Shown here: piece by piece, positions 39,747 through 49,100 of the stretch | Layout: every line of letters starts with the position of its first letter | How positions within the stretch are numbered: position 1 is the stretch's first letter | From: Flavobacterium anhuiense | GTDB lineage: Bacteria > Bacteroidota > Bacteroidia > Flavobacteriales > Flavobacteriaceae | NCBI RefSeq assembly: GCF_900101855.1 | Contig: NZ_FMVC01000005.1 | Span: forward strand, 186,001-250,000 | Length of the DNA: 64,000 nt | Reading direction: 5' to 3' | The notes under the pieces: model-generated | Databases searched by the model: none | Told to the model about the DNA's origin: nothing | The model's input: only the letters and a program-made list of their open reading frames with translations | Program-made: the position numbers and the translations under genes

Positions 39747-42700
39747 ATGAGGAAAAACAAACTTATCGATTTGCGAAACCAAATTGCTTCAATTATGGTT
39801 TTGTTTAGTATTGCAACCGGTTTGGCGCAAACGACGCCAGACTCCAAAAAACCAAGTGATGAGCAACTTTATTCTTTGGCAGACAAACACTTGAAATCTT
39901 CTATTAAAAAAGAAGTCAAACCTGATGGAGAGGTATTTCTGCAAAGAGATATGGGCGACTATCTAGCATTAGCGAATAAAAAAAATGCAGTAACCAGCAA
40001 GCCAGATTTAGTAGAAAAACACGATGAATTAGAATGCGAGCACAATGGGGAACTTTTGAAAGAGTATCTAAACAGACCGCATCCTTCAGTTAAAACAATG
40101 GTAAAATATTTTACTGAAGCTAGTAAAGAATTTGATGTTCCTGTAGAAATTTTAATGGCAGCTGGACAAGTGCAAAGCAATTGGGCGCAAGTGTCTTCTT
40201 CTTTCTACGGGTCTTGGGGAGTAATGGGATTGATTGAAAGCGATTTTAATAATCAAATTGCTGTAGCTGCTAAATTAATCAAATCTACTCCAGAGGCTAT
40301 TAAAACGGATGCTAAAACTAATATCAGGGCAGCAGCAGCCTTATTAAAAAGTTATCAAAAAAAAACGAATCCAAAAGGATTGGAAGATTGGTTTGATGCG
40401 ACACGAGAATTAACAGGTTTGAAAGATGAAGAAATGAAAACTTCATTGGCAGAACGTTTTTTTAAAGTAATAAAAGAAGGGTCCAAAACAGTTACACTTT
40501 GGAAAGAAATCATAGATATAAAAGGAAATTCAGTAACAATTCCATCAAACAAAAACTCCAAAAGTTCTACGGCAAAAATAAGCGCCGTTCAAGCAACAGC
40601 AGCGGTCGATTATCCTGATGCTTTGTCAAGAATTACCTCTTGCAATTATGGAGTTGGGCGAAATGGCTACGGTATAGATTACTATTTTGTCCATTATATG
40701 GCAACAGGCACGTATGAAGGTGCTATTTCTTATTTTAATGATTGCAGCAGAACAACACCAACTTCTGCACACTATTGTATACGCAACTCAGATGGCCAGA
40801 TTTCGCAAGTTGTGCGCGAGGCTGATCGTGCTTATTCGCAAGGAGTTTCAGGATATCCGCAATGGAATGGAGCCGGAGTAAGTACAGAACACGAAGTTTT
40901 AGCAACCAATTTATCTATGTGGGACAGCCAACCTATGCTTAATGCAGCGGCAGCTTTGGCAATTGATGTCTGCGATAGAAATGGTGTTCCGAAAACAAGA
41001 CGTGTTACCAATGGTAATCGCGGAATTTATGGCCATAACGATGTAAATACGGGAACAGATTGTCCTAATCTTACAACAGCTCGCTGGAATGTTTTATTGG
41101 CAAAAATTGCAGCGGGCAGTTCAACAAATGTTCCAGTTCCAACAGCACCTACTGCGGGTCAGATGTATGTAAGTACTCCCGTAAACTTTACATGGGATTC
41201 TGCAGTTTCAAATGCCGATTACCGCATTCAGGTTTCCAAATCGAATTCGGGATGGAATGATACGGACGGATTTACATCGGCAACTACGCCAAACAGCACA
41301 GTAGTGGTGAATGATGTGGTAAATACGGTAAAAACGTATTCCTGGAATGCTACAAACTCAGCAGTATCAGAATCTCCGGTAGGAGGAACGGTTTACTATT
41401 ACACAATCAGAAGCTATAGCGCAGCAACGGGCACTTCAAAATATTCGGCTCCCGTGAGCTTTACTCCAAAAAGCGCCGGCTGCACACTGCCGGGCTCAAC
41501 TTCGATTACGGTTGACAATCTAGCGGCGACTTTATCAGGGGCCTGGACCTCCACTTCAGCAACAGCAGGATATATAGGTACGGATTATATTCATGATGGC
41601 GATACTGGAAAAGGGGCAAAATCGGCGACTTTCACTCCTTCAATTCCTCAAAGAGGGAAGTATGAGGTATTCATCAACTTTACGGCTGGCACAAACCGCC
41701 CTACAAACGTTCCGGTTGATATCATTCATGAAAACGGAACAAGTACAGTTACGGTAAACCAGCAGATCAATAATGGAACTTGGGTTTCATTGGGCAGATA
41801 CAATTTCAGCGCCGGTTCTGCGGGAAAAGCTGTGATCCGCACAGCTGGCACAACTGGGGTTGTCATTGCAGATGCCTTTAAATTCACCTTTATTGACTGC
41901 CTGCCTGAAAATACGGCTCCAGCAGCCAGTTTTACGCCAACAGCTGCCGCAGTTTGTGAAGGGCAAACGGTAGCCTATACCAGCACTTCTGCAAACGCAA
42001 CTTCCTACAGCTGGTCATTCCCGGGAGGAACGCCAAGCACAAGCACTGCAGCAAATCCAGTAGTCACTTACAGCACGGCAGGAACTTACGATGCAAGCTT
42101 GACTGCTACAAATGCAATAGGCTCTGACACTAAAACAATAACAGGATTGGTGACTGTAAACCCAGCAGCGGCTGTCGTAGCTGGATTCACAGCCCCTTTG
42201 ACAGAATTGGCAATTGGAGAGAGCATAACGCTGACAAATACTTCAACAGGGGCAACTGCTTACGCTTGGACTTTCCCTAACGGATCTCCTTCGACAAGTA
42301 CCGCAGCAAATCCGTCAGTAAGCTTTACATCTGCGGGTTTGAAGACTGTTACCTTAGTGGCTTCAAACGCCTGCGGAAGCAACACCTACACAATGACATT
42401 TTGTGTGGGGTCAAATACTACAACAGCTTTGGAAACTTTTGAAGCTTCGGCAGGAAGATTCACGCAAGCTCCAACCACTTCTGGCTCTACTGTTGGTATT
42501 GCCACAACTTCAACTTTAGCACGAGCTACAGATAGCTATAAAAGCGGAACAGCAAGTTTAAAAGCAGTTTTATATGACAATACATCAGTTGCCACGGATT
42601 GGCTGGTGCGTCTGCTTTCAGGCGGAGGAACTCCTGCAAACAATCAGGCTTTTGTAGGGAACCAAGGCTCTTTTGGCTTTTGGCTGAAAACCAGCACTGC

Positions 42701-43256
42701 AAATGCCGGAGCGACTGTAACGGCTTGGATTGATGATACAGATGGATTGGAAGAACTGCCTCCGCAGGCGATCATAAACAACGGAGCTTGGAATTATTAC
42801 GAATGGTTTTTGCCAACTGCGGCAGGAACAACAATCACGACAGGAAACGGAACCGTTAACGGCGCTTCTGTAACTTTAGATGCGATTGTCATCAAACAAA
42901 GCAATACGGCCAACACAATGACAGTTTGGATCGATGATATCCAGCACAATTATATTTCTGGATGCTCCGGAACCAGAAAAATGCTGGATATAGCTGATGA
43001 TGCTGCAGAGGTAAAAACTGGCGATGGATTAGTAGCATACCCGAATCCGACAGACGGAATCTTGAATTTGAGTTTGGAAAACAACACAAAATCTGATGTC
43101 CGATTATATAATGCTTTAGGCCAGCAATTGCTGAACACCACTTTTGAAGGGGCTGAACAGCAGCTTGATCTGAATGGCTTTGGAAGAGGGATCTATCTCC
43201 TTCAGGTTGTTGCAGATGGCAAGACGATAACCAGAAAGATTATTTTAAATAAATAG
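39747..43256 (+). CDS. T9SS-secreted lysozyme-like / N-acetylmuramoyl-L-alanine amidase with PKD domains
   Basis: A 1169-aa secreted enzyme. In order: signal peptide; a lysozyme/transglycosylase-like helical domain (about 105-250, including VPVEILMAAGQVQSNWAQVS and SWGVMG); an Amidase_2 domain (about 290-450) with zinc ligands expected at H in FVHYMA, H in IYGHNDVN and C in TDCPN; then the same fibronectin, golvesin-like, two PKD, jelly-roll and T9SS sorting modules as the preceding gene. Amidase_2 enzymes cut the bond between muramic acid and L-alanine and so leave denuded glycan. The preceding GHL10 enzyme may use exactly that product. Codon use shifts from A/T-ending to G/C-ending near 41.1 kb, where the shared half begins. 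Confidence 0.87.
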   Translation: MRKNKLIDLRNQIASIMVLFSIATGLAQTTPDSKKPSDEQLYSLADKHLKSSIKKEVKPDGEVFLQRDMGDYLALANKKNAVTSKPDLVEKHDELECEHNGELLKEYLNRPHPSVKTMVKYFTEASKEFDVPVEILMAAGQVQSNWAQVSSSFYGSWGVMGLIESDFNNQIAVAAKLIKSTPEAIKTDAKTNIRAAAALLKSYQKKTNPKGLEDWFDATRELTGLKDEEMKTSLAERFFKVIKEGSKTVTLWKEIIDIKGNSVTIPSNKNSKSSTAKISAVQATAAVDYPDALSRITSCNYGVGRNGYGIDYYFVHYMATGTYEGAISYFNDCSRTTPTSAHYCIRNSDGQISQVVREADRAYSQGVSGYPQWNGAGVSTEHEVLATNLSMWDSQPMLNAAAALAIDVCDRNGVPKTRRVTNGNRGIYGHNDVNTGTDCPNLTTARWNVLLAKIAAGSSTNVPVPTAPTAGQMYVSTPVNFTWDSAVSNADYRIQVSKSNSGWNDTDGFTSATTPNSTVVVNDVVNTVKTYSWNATNSAVSESPVGGTVYYYTIRSYSAATGTSKYSAPVSFTPKSAGCTLPGSTSITVDNLAATLSGAWTSTSATAGYIGTDYIHDGDTGKGAKSATFTPSIPQRGKYEVFINFTAGTNRPTNVPVDIIHENGTSTVTVNQQINNGTWVSLGRYNFSAGSAGKAVIRTAGTTGVVIADAFKFTFIDCLPENTAPAASFTPTAAAVCEGQTVAYTSTSANATSYSWSFPGGTPSTSTAANPVVTYSTAGTYDASLTATNAIGSDTKTITGLVTVNPAAAVVAGFTAPLTELAIGESITLTNTSTGATAYAWTFPNGSPSTSTAANPSVSFTSAGLKTVTLVASNACGSNTYTMTFCVGSNTTTALETFEASAGRFTQAPTTSGSTVGIATTSTLARATDSYKSGTASLKAVLYDNTSVATDWLVRLLSGGGTPANNQAFVGNQGSFGFWLKTSTANAGATVTAWIDDTDGLEELPPQAIINNGAWNYYEWFLPTAAGTTITTGNGTVNGASVTLDAIVIKQSNTANTMTVWIDDIQHNYISGCSGTRKMLDIADDAAEVKTGDGLVAYPNPTDGILNLSLENNTKSDVRLYNALGQQLLNTTFEGAEQQLDLNGFGRGIYLLQVVADGKTITRKIILNK
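41130..43256 (+). repeat. ~2.1-kb coding repeat, copy 2 of 2
   Basis: Second copy of the module cassette described for 37489-39616. It uses more G/C-ending codons than the N-terminal part of its own gene, which suggests that the cassette was joined by recombination or came from a different background. Confidence 0.8.
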
Positions 43257-43276
43257 TTTTAACTCGATTTTTTTAG

Positions 43277-43315
43277 CTGCCCAAACCCGTAAAAGATGTT
43301 TGGGCAGTTTTTTTT
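43277..43315 (+). terminator. Intrinsic terminator after the amidase gene
   Basis: CTGCCCAAAC (43277-43286) pairs with GTTTGGGCAG (43298-43307), followed by eight T residues. Confidence 0.92.
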
Positions 43316-43371
43316 ACTTGTTGCCAATCTTAACAATGTAATTATTGTTTCTTTTCATATTATTGATTTTA

Positions 43372-43417
43372 TTTTGTTTAATATTTTTTGATAAAAATTA
43401 AACAATTATTACCTTTA
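43372..43417 (+). promoter_or_regulatory. Inverted-repeat operator and promoter of the SDR gene pair
   Basis: TTGTTTAA (43374-43381) and TTAAACAA (43398-43405) are separated by 16 bases, the same spacing as before the fasciclin gene. TTTG (43387-43390), 19 bases and TACCTTTA (43410-43417) give a good Bacteroidota promoter that runs through the right arm, so a protein bound to the repeat would cover the promoter. The mRNA leader would be about 65 bases. Confidence 0.65.
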
Positions 43418-43489
43418 ATCTATAAATCAAGCCTTTATTTAAACTGAGGTATAAAACATGAAGTTTTTAATAGTGATCCTAATATAAAA

Positions 43490-44182
43490 ATGGTGTTTAT
43501 GGAAAAAATACTTGTAATAGGAGGAAGCGGAGGAATTGGAGAAGCAATAGTATTGGAGCAATTGGGAACGAAGCAAGTTTATAACATTAGCAGAACTGCT
43601 CCTAATATTTCACATCCTAACTTAATTCATTTTACGGCAGACATTTTAAAGGACGCGCTTCCAGAAATTGAGAAAATTGATGCTATTGTTTACTGTCCAG
43701 GTTCTATAAATCTGAAACCTATTCTGAGTTTAAGCATTGATGATTTCAGAAATGATTTCGAAATCAATGTTATTGGTGCTGTGAAAGTAATACAGCATTA
43801 TCTGCCAGCCTTAAAAAAAGGCACAAATCCGTCTGTGGTCCTTTTCAGCACAGTTGCAGTAAAACTTGGAATGCCTTATCATGCTAGTGTTGCTGCAGCA
43901 AAGGGTGGAGTAGAAGGTCTTGTTAAATCACTAGGTGCAGAGCTCGCTCCCGCAATCCGTATTAACGCTATTGCACCTACTATTACAGAAACTCCATTGT
44001 CAGCTTCAATCCTCAGAAATGATCGTATGAAAGAAAATATTTCTGAGCGTCATCCTTTAAAAAGATATTTACAGCCTAAAGAAGTGGCTAAAATGGCAGA
44101 TTATCTTATTTCAAATGCGGCAGGATCTATTTCGGGACAAATTTTCCAAATGGATTGTGGCTTGGTCAGCTTTAAAATCTAA
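43490..44182 (+). CDS. Short-chain dehydrogenase/reductase (SDR) with altered active site
   Basis: A 230-aa Rossmann enzyme: ILVIGGSGGIGEAI for NAD(P) binding, a VYCPGS turn in place of NNAG, VVLFSTVAV carrying the serine, and a C-terminal SGQIFQMDCG. The active-site lysine is in HASVAAAKGG, but the residue four before it, normally Tyr, is Val. Some reductases of the 2,4-dienoyl-CoA type also depart from the Tyr rule, so activity cannot be excluded. The start may be the ATG at 43499 (MEKILVIGG) rather than 43490. Its operator links it to the fasciclin gene. The next gene begins 9 bases downstream. Confidence 0.85.
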   Translation: MVFMEKILVIGGSGGIGEAIVLEQLGTKQVYNISRTAPNISHPNLIHFTADILKDALPEIEKIDAIVYCPGSINLKPILSLSIDDFRNDFEINVIGAVKVIQHYLPALKKGTNPSVVLFSTVAVKLGMPYHASVAAAKGGVEGLVKSLGAELAPAIRINAIAPTITETPLSASILRNDRMKENISERHPLKRYLQPKEVAKMADYLISNAAGSISGQIFQMDCGLVSFKI

Positions 44183-44191
44183 TATGTCATC

Positions 44192-45607
44192 ATGAAAATT
44201 CTATTAACCGGCTCAACAGGATATATTGGCAAAAGAATTCTGCCCTTACTACTTGAAGAGGGACATGAAGTAATTTGCTGTGTACGGGACAAGAACAGAT
44301 TTTTTTATCCTGAAAAGTATTCAGCAAACGTTAGACTTCTTGAGGTTGATTTTTTGCAATATAAAAGTGTAGAAACTATTCCTAATGATATTGATGCCGC
44401 GTATTACCTTATTCATTCCATGTCTAGCGCTGACAATTATGATGAGCTTGAAAGAATTTCTGCAAGTAATTTCAAAAAAAAGATAAATGATACAAGCGCT
44501 AGGCAAATTATTTATTTAAGCGGAATTGTCAATGATAAATCCTTATCTAAACATTTGGCTTCTAGAAAGGCGGTAGAAGAAATCCTAAAAAGTGGTAAAA
44601 CTCCAACAACAACCTTGAGAGCAGGAATTATAGTAGGTTCAGGCAGTGCATCTTTTGAAATTATACGGGATTTGGTCCATAAACTGCCTGTAATGATTAC
44701 ACCAAAATGGCTTAATACTAAATGCCAGCCTATTGCCATTGCCGATGTTTTAGAATTTTTAATGAAATCACTGCTAAACCCTAAAACATACAACGCGAGT
44801 TTTGATATTGGCGGGCCAGATATTCTTACATACAAGGAAATGTTGCTAGAATTTGCAAAGATTAAAAAACTCAAAAGATTTATTTATACACTGCCAGTAA
44901 TGACGCCTAAGTTGTCTTCCTATTGGTTATATTTCATTACTTCCACTTCTTTTAAACTGGCTTCGGCATTAGTGAGTAGCATGAGAGTAGAAGTGGTTTG
45001 CAGGGACAATAGAATCAATGAGTTGTTGGATATAAAACCTATGAGTTACCGTCATGCGTTACAAAAAGCAATTGTAAAAATTGACCAAGATGAAGTAGCT
45101 TCGAGCTGGAAAGACGCGCAAATAAGCGGACAGTTTAAAGGAAGTATTTCATATTATTTAAAGGTTCCTAAAAAAGATTGTTTTATCGATAGAAGAAAAA
45201 GAAAAATTATAAACAGAGACTATACTATTGCTAAAATTTGGTCTATAGGAGGAGAAACCGGATGGTATTATGGTGATTGGCTTTGGGGTTTGAGGGGATT
45301 TATTGATAAGCTTTTTGGAGGTGTTGGAGTTCGACGAGGAAGAACGAATAAACATGATATACATGCAGGAGATGCTCTTGATTTTTGGCGTGTGGTGTAT
45401 GCTAATAAGGAAGAAGGAAAATTAATTCTCTATGCAGAGATGAAACTTCCGGGAGAAGCATGGCTCGAATTCAAAATTTTTAATAATACATTATATCAGG
45501 CAGCAACTTTTAAGCCATCAGGAATTCTCGGAAGGTTGTACTGGTATGCTGTGCTGCCTTTTCATGGTTTTATTTTTAATGGCATGATCAATAAATTGAT
45601 AAATTGA
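44192..45607 (+). CDS. NAD(P)-binding SDR-type protein with C-terminal DUF2867
   Basis: A 471-aa two-part protein. The first half is an atypical (NmrA-like) Rossmann domain with LLTGSTGYIGKRIL and IIYLSGIV. The second half (about 310-471) matches DUF2867, with WSIGGETGWYYGDWLWGLRG, AGDALDFWRVV and MKLPGEAWLEFKIF. Such fusions are common in Bacteroidota and have no established reaction. It is transcribed with the SDR gene just upstream, so both fall under the TTGTTTAA-type operator. Confidence 0.88.
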   Translation: MKILLTGSTGYIGKRILPLLLEEGHEVICCVRDKNRFFYPEKYSANVRLLEVDFLQYKSVETIPNDIDAAYYLIHSMSSADNYDELERISASNFKKKINDTSARQIIYLSGIVNDKSLSKHLASRKAVEEILKSGKTPTTTLRAGIIVGSGSASFEIIRDLVHKLPVMITPKWLNTKCQPIAIADVLEFLMKSLLNPKTYNASFDIGGPDILTYKEMLLEFAKIKKLKRFIYTLPVMTPKLSSYWLYFITSTSFKLASALVSSMRVEVVCRDNRINELLDIKPMSYRHALQKAIVKIDQDEVASSWKDAQISGQFKGSISYYLKVPKKDCFIDRRKRKIINRDYTIAKIWSIGGETGWYYGDWLWGLRGFIDKLFGGVGVRRGRTNKHDIHAGDALDFWRVVYANKEEGKLILYAEMKLPGEAWLEFKIFNNTLYQAATFKPSGILGRLYWYAVLPFHGFIFNGMINKLIN

Positions 45608-45832
45608 CTTAATAACTTTGATATTTGTTATTATTAAAGGCTATTTGAAAAGAACTTCTTAGTTCTGTATTATTTATAAATTCTTTTTGTTTTATTTGAT
45701 TAAATTCTTAAAATTATGCGGAAAAGTCAGCTTAAAAACTAAAAGTATGGATAAAGTTTAATTAAAAATATGATTTTTATTTTTTAATTCAATTTTTTTT
45801 CTAATTTTATCGTCAAATAATACCACTCTATT

Positions 45833-45913
45833 TTGATTGCAGGAAAAGCAAATACAATCACAAAATCAAAATCTCTTACTCTAAGAGGTCTTCAGCCTAT
45901 CTTTAACTGTTGA
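45833..45913 (+). CDS. Putative leader peptide, copy 1 (ends GLQPIFNC)
   Basis: The frame is open from a stop at 45818. There is no ATG, and TTG at 45833 is the first plausible start, giving 26 residues, so the start is uncertain. The end reads SKSLTLRGLQPIFNC-stop. Copy 2, 160 bases downstream, ends CKSLYLKGLQPIFNC-stop. In the last nine sense and stop codons all five base-level differences are synonymous (CTT/TTG, CCT/CCA, ATC/ATA, AAC/AAT, TGA/TAA). That pattern suggests selection on the peptide, not just on the RNA. Confidence 0.5.
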   Translation: MIAGKANTITKSKSLTLRGLQPIFNC

Positions 45914-45926
45914 AGAATTGATATGC

Positions 45927-45947
45927 AAACACTATTCTTAAGTGTTT
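45927..45947 (+). terminator. Hairpin between the two leader ORFs, possible attenuator
   Basis: AAACACT (45927-45933) pairs with AGTGTTT (45941-45947) over a 7-base loop. U-rich RNA follows after about 17 bases (TATTTTTTATTTT). It could be a weak terminator placed 14 bases after the stop of copy 1. A folding calculation was not possible. Confidence 0.35.
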
Positions 45948-45992
45948 AGTATCATTATTGTATTTTTTATTTTCTCAACCAAACCTAACCAA

Positions 45993-46076
45993 ATGAATTT
46001 TACCAATTTATTATATCGTTGTATTGATTGCAAATCACTTTATCTAAAAGGTTTGCAGCCAATATTTAATTGTTAA
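45993..46076 (+). CDS. Putative leader peptide, copy 2 (27 aa, ends GLQPIFNC)
   Basis: ATG at 45993 opens a 27-residue ORF rich in Leu, Cys, Tyr and Lys that ends KSLYLKGLQPIFNC-stop 105 bases before susC. It is the better defined of the two tandem copies, with a clean ATG. Eleven of the last 13 residues match copy 1. No signal peptide or membrane helix is evident. A role in translation-dependent control of the downstream operon is inference, and I do not recognise the peptide. Confidence 0.6.
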   Translation: MNFTNLLYRCIDCKSLYLKGLQPIFNC

Positions 46077-46181
46077 AAAGTTTCACTTCTCAGTTTACAG
46101 ATTTTTATGCCAAAACTCTTCATTTTCATGAATAGTCGAGGTGTTTCTATTGTCAATTTTATTAAATTTTAAACTAAGAAA

Positions 46182-49100
46182 ATGAAACTAACCAATAAAA
46201 TAAAACTGATTATTGTGTTGTTGTCATGTATTACAACATATGCACAAAAAACTATAAAAGGAACTGTTACAGACAAACAATCCAATATACCCATGGTAGG
46301 CGTCAATGTTATTGTTTCTAATTCAAAAGCAAGTACAATTACAGATTTTGATGGAAAATTTCAACTTCAAATACCTGAAAACAGCACTTCGATAGAATTT
46401 TCCTATATCGGATATCAAACCCAAAAAGTTACGATAGACGAAAAATCCAATTATACTATTTCTATGACTTCCGGTCAAGGCCAAAGCCTAGATGAAGTAG
46501 TAATTATTGGTTATGGAACGCAATCTAAAAAAGATGTGAGTTCTAGTATACAATCTATAAAAACCAAAGATTTGCCTCAGGGAACTTCTTCAAGTTTTGA
46601 AAACAGTTTGCAAGGACAGACTCCTGGGGTGAATATAAGTTCGTCATCGGCTACACCAGGAAGTGCTGTGAGCGTTAATATTCGTGGTGTTTCTTCTATA
46701 TCAGCGAGCAGCCAGCCTTTGTATATCATAGACGGAATTCCAATCGTGTCTAGAAATAATTCGGCACTAAATGCAAATATACAGCCAGTTAATCCATTAG
46801 CAGATTTGAGTCCGAATGATATTGAATCTTTTACAGTTTTAAAAGATGCTGCCGCAGCCGCCATTTATGGATCAAGAGGTGCTAACGGAGTAATCTTAAT
46901 TACCACAAAAAGAGGTAAAACAGGTAAAAGTATTGTAGATGTTAATTATTACACTTCTTTTGCTGAAATTTCGAAATATCCAAAAATGGTTGACAGCGAG
47001 AAGTTTAAAAAGTTTTTTAACACCGCTGCAGAATTTGACGGACTAGGTTCTGATTATTTTGATTGGATCGATACTTCAAAAGGAATCAATACCAATATCT
47101 ACGATGAAATCTTTAGAGTTGGCGTAACGCAAAATTTAGATCTTAGTGTTAAGGGCGGAAGCGAAAAAACGAGCTATTATCTGAGCGGAAATTATTATAA
47201 TCAGGAAGGAATTCAAATAGGTCAAGGCTTTAAGAGATTAAGTGCCCGCATGAATCTGGATCATAATATTAATGAAAAATTCAAAGTAGGAAATACATTT
47301 TTTATAACGCGTAGCAACCATCAGAGAACAATTGGCGAAAATGATGAATATGGAGTTGTAATTAATGCACAAGGCTGGGATCCTACAGAACCTATTTATG
47401 ATGAAAATGGGAAGTATACCAACCCTTTTAAATACAACACTTGGTGGCCGCTTGAAAATCCTGTTCAGATTGCCAAAGAGTATAAAAACATTTCTCAATC
47501 TACGCGCGTGCAGGGTACAGCATATGTTGAATGGAAAATTATTCGAGATTTAAAGTTTAAATCGGCTTTTTCATTAGAGTATTCCAACCTAGTTGAGGAT
47601 TCTTATGTTCCTTCTGGCACAAATAAATCGAAGACAGGTGAAGGTATTTTTGCAACTTATGAAGAAACCAATTGGCTGGTAGAAAACACTTTAAACTACA
47701 ATAAACAATTTGGCGAAAAGCATAATTTCGGAGCTATTTTAGGATGGACAATACAAGAAAATGAAACTCGTTTTTCTGACCAATCTGGTGTCGGATATGC
47801 TACTAACACTACATCTAGTATTTCTGCTGCAAGTACTATTATTGCTAGTACTTCGGGTAAAAACCAATATGGTTTGCAATCTTTTTTTGGAAGAGCAAAT
47901 TATGTTTACGATGATAAATATATAGCATCATTTACAGTGAGAGCTGATGGTTCTTCACGTTTTGGAGAGAATAATCAATATGGCTATTTCCCATCAGGAT
48001 CTTTAGCTTGGAGAGTTAATAAAGAAAAATTCTTTAAAAGTGAAAGTATTTCTGATTTTAAAATCAGAGCTAGTTACGGACTTACAGGAAACCAAGAAAT
48101 TGGTTCAAATTGGAGAGGAACTTATACTCTAAATGCTAATTATAACGGAGTTCCAGGAATAGCACCTAACCGATTAGAAAATCCGGACTTGGGTTGGGAA
48201 AAAACAAAGCAAATTGATATAGGTTTAGATTTTGGATTGTTTAAAAACCGAATCACTTTAACGGCCGATTATTTTAACAAGCAAACAGATGATCTTTTAT
48301 TGCAAGCAAAAGTTTCGGGACTTACTGGTTTTAATTCTGTTTATCAAAATGTTGGAGCTATAGAAAATAAAGGTTTTGAATTTGGAATTAATGCAGCCGT
48401 CTTTGATGGAGATGATTTTAAATGGAATACAGGGGTTAATCTAACGTTGCTTGACAACAAGATTAAAAAATTGATTAATGACGGTGAAGAAGTGGGAAGA
48501 AATCATATTTTGAAAGAAGGACAAGAAGTAAGCACTCTATATTTAATTAAATTTTTGGGTGTGGATCCACAAACTGGAGACGCAAAATTTGATGACATAA
48601 ATAAAGATGGAATAATCGATTTTTCTGACAGACAAATGGTTGGAGGCGCATTGCCAACTTATTTTGGTGGATGGAGCAACAATTTCAGCTACAAAGGATT
48701 TACTTTGACGGCAAACTTTGTATTCTCTGGAGGAAACAAAATATTCAATCAAAGCCGCCATGTTTACGATAATTATGGGTATACAAAAAGCGGTATTCCA
48801 TATTCTAATATTAGCGAAAGAGTATATGATAATTATTGGAGAACGCCAGGGCAAATTACTGATGTGCCAAGGCCTTCTACAAAAGATGGACAGATGCAGC
48901 GCTTTAGCACGCAATTTTTGGAAGATGGAGATTATATCAGATTGAAAACTTTAAGTCTTGCTTATAAGCTGCCTTCTAATGTGATTCGCAAAATTGGTTT
49001 GAATAGTCTTTCTCTTTATATCCAAGCTCAAAACCTATTTACTATAACCGATTATTTAGGTTTCGATCCTGAAGTTTCTACAAATACTTCAAGTCAGGAA

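Larger units (their letters stand above)
45608..46181 (+). other. Leader region of the cyanophycin-type locus, 574 bases
   Basis: A/T-rich gap before susC. It contains two short ORFs ending in the same peptide and a hairpin between them (listed separately). A -7-like TAACTTTG at 45613-45620 is far from the ORFs and lacks a well-spaced TTG. The promoter of the operon is therefore not settled; TAATTTTA around 45803-45810 is an alternative with a poor last base. Confidence 0.5.

Noticed and set aside
37489..43256. Repeated cassette taken as a sign of a mobile element
   Set aside because: The repeat is entirely coding and in frame, ends at each stop codon, and has no terminal inverted repeats or transposase.
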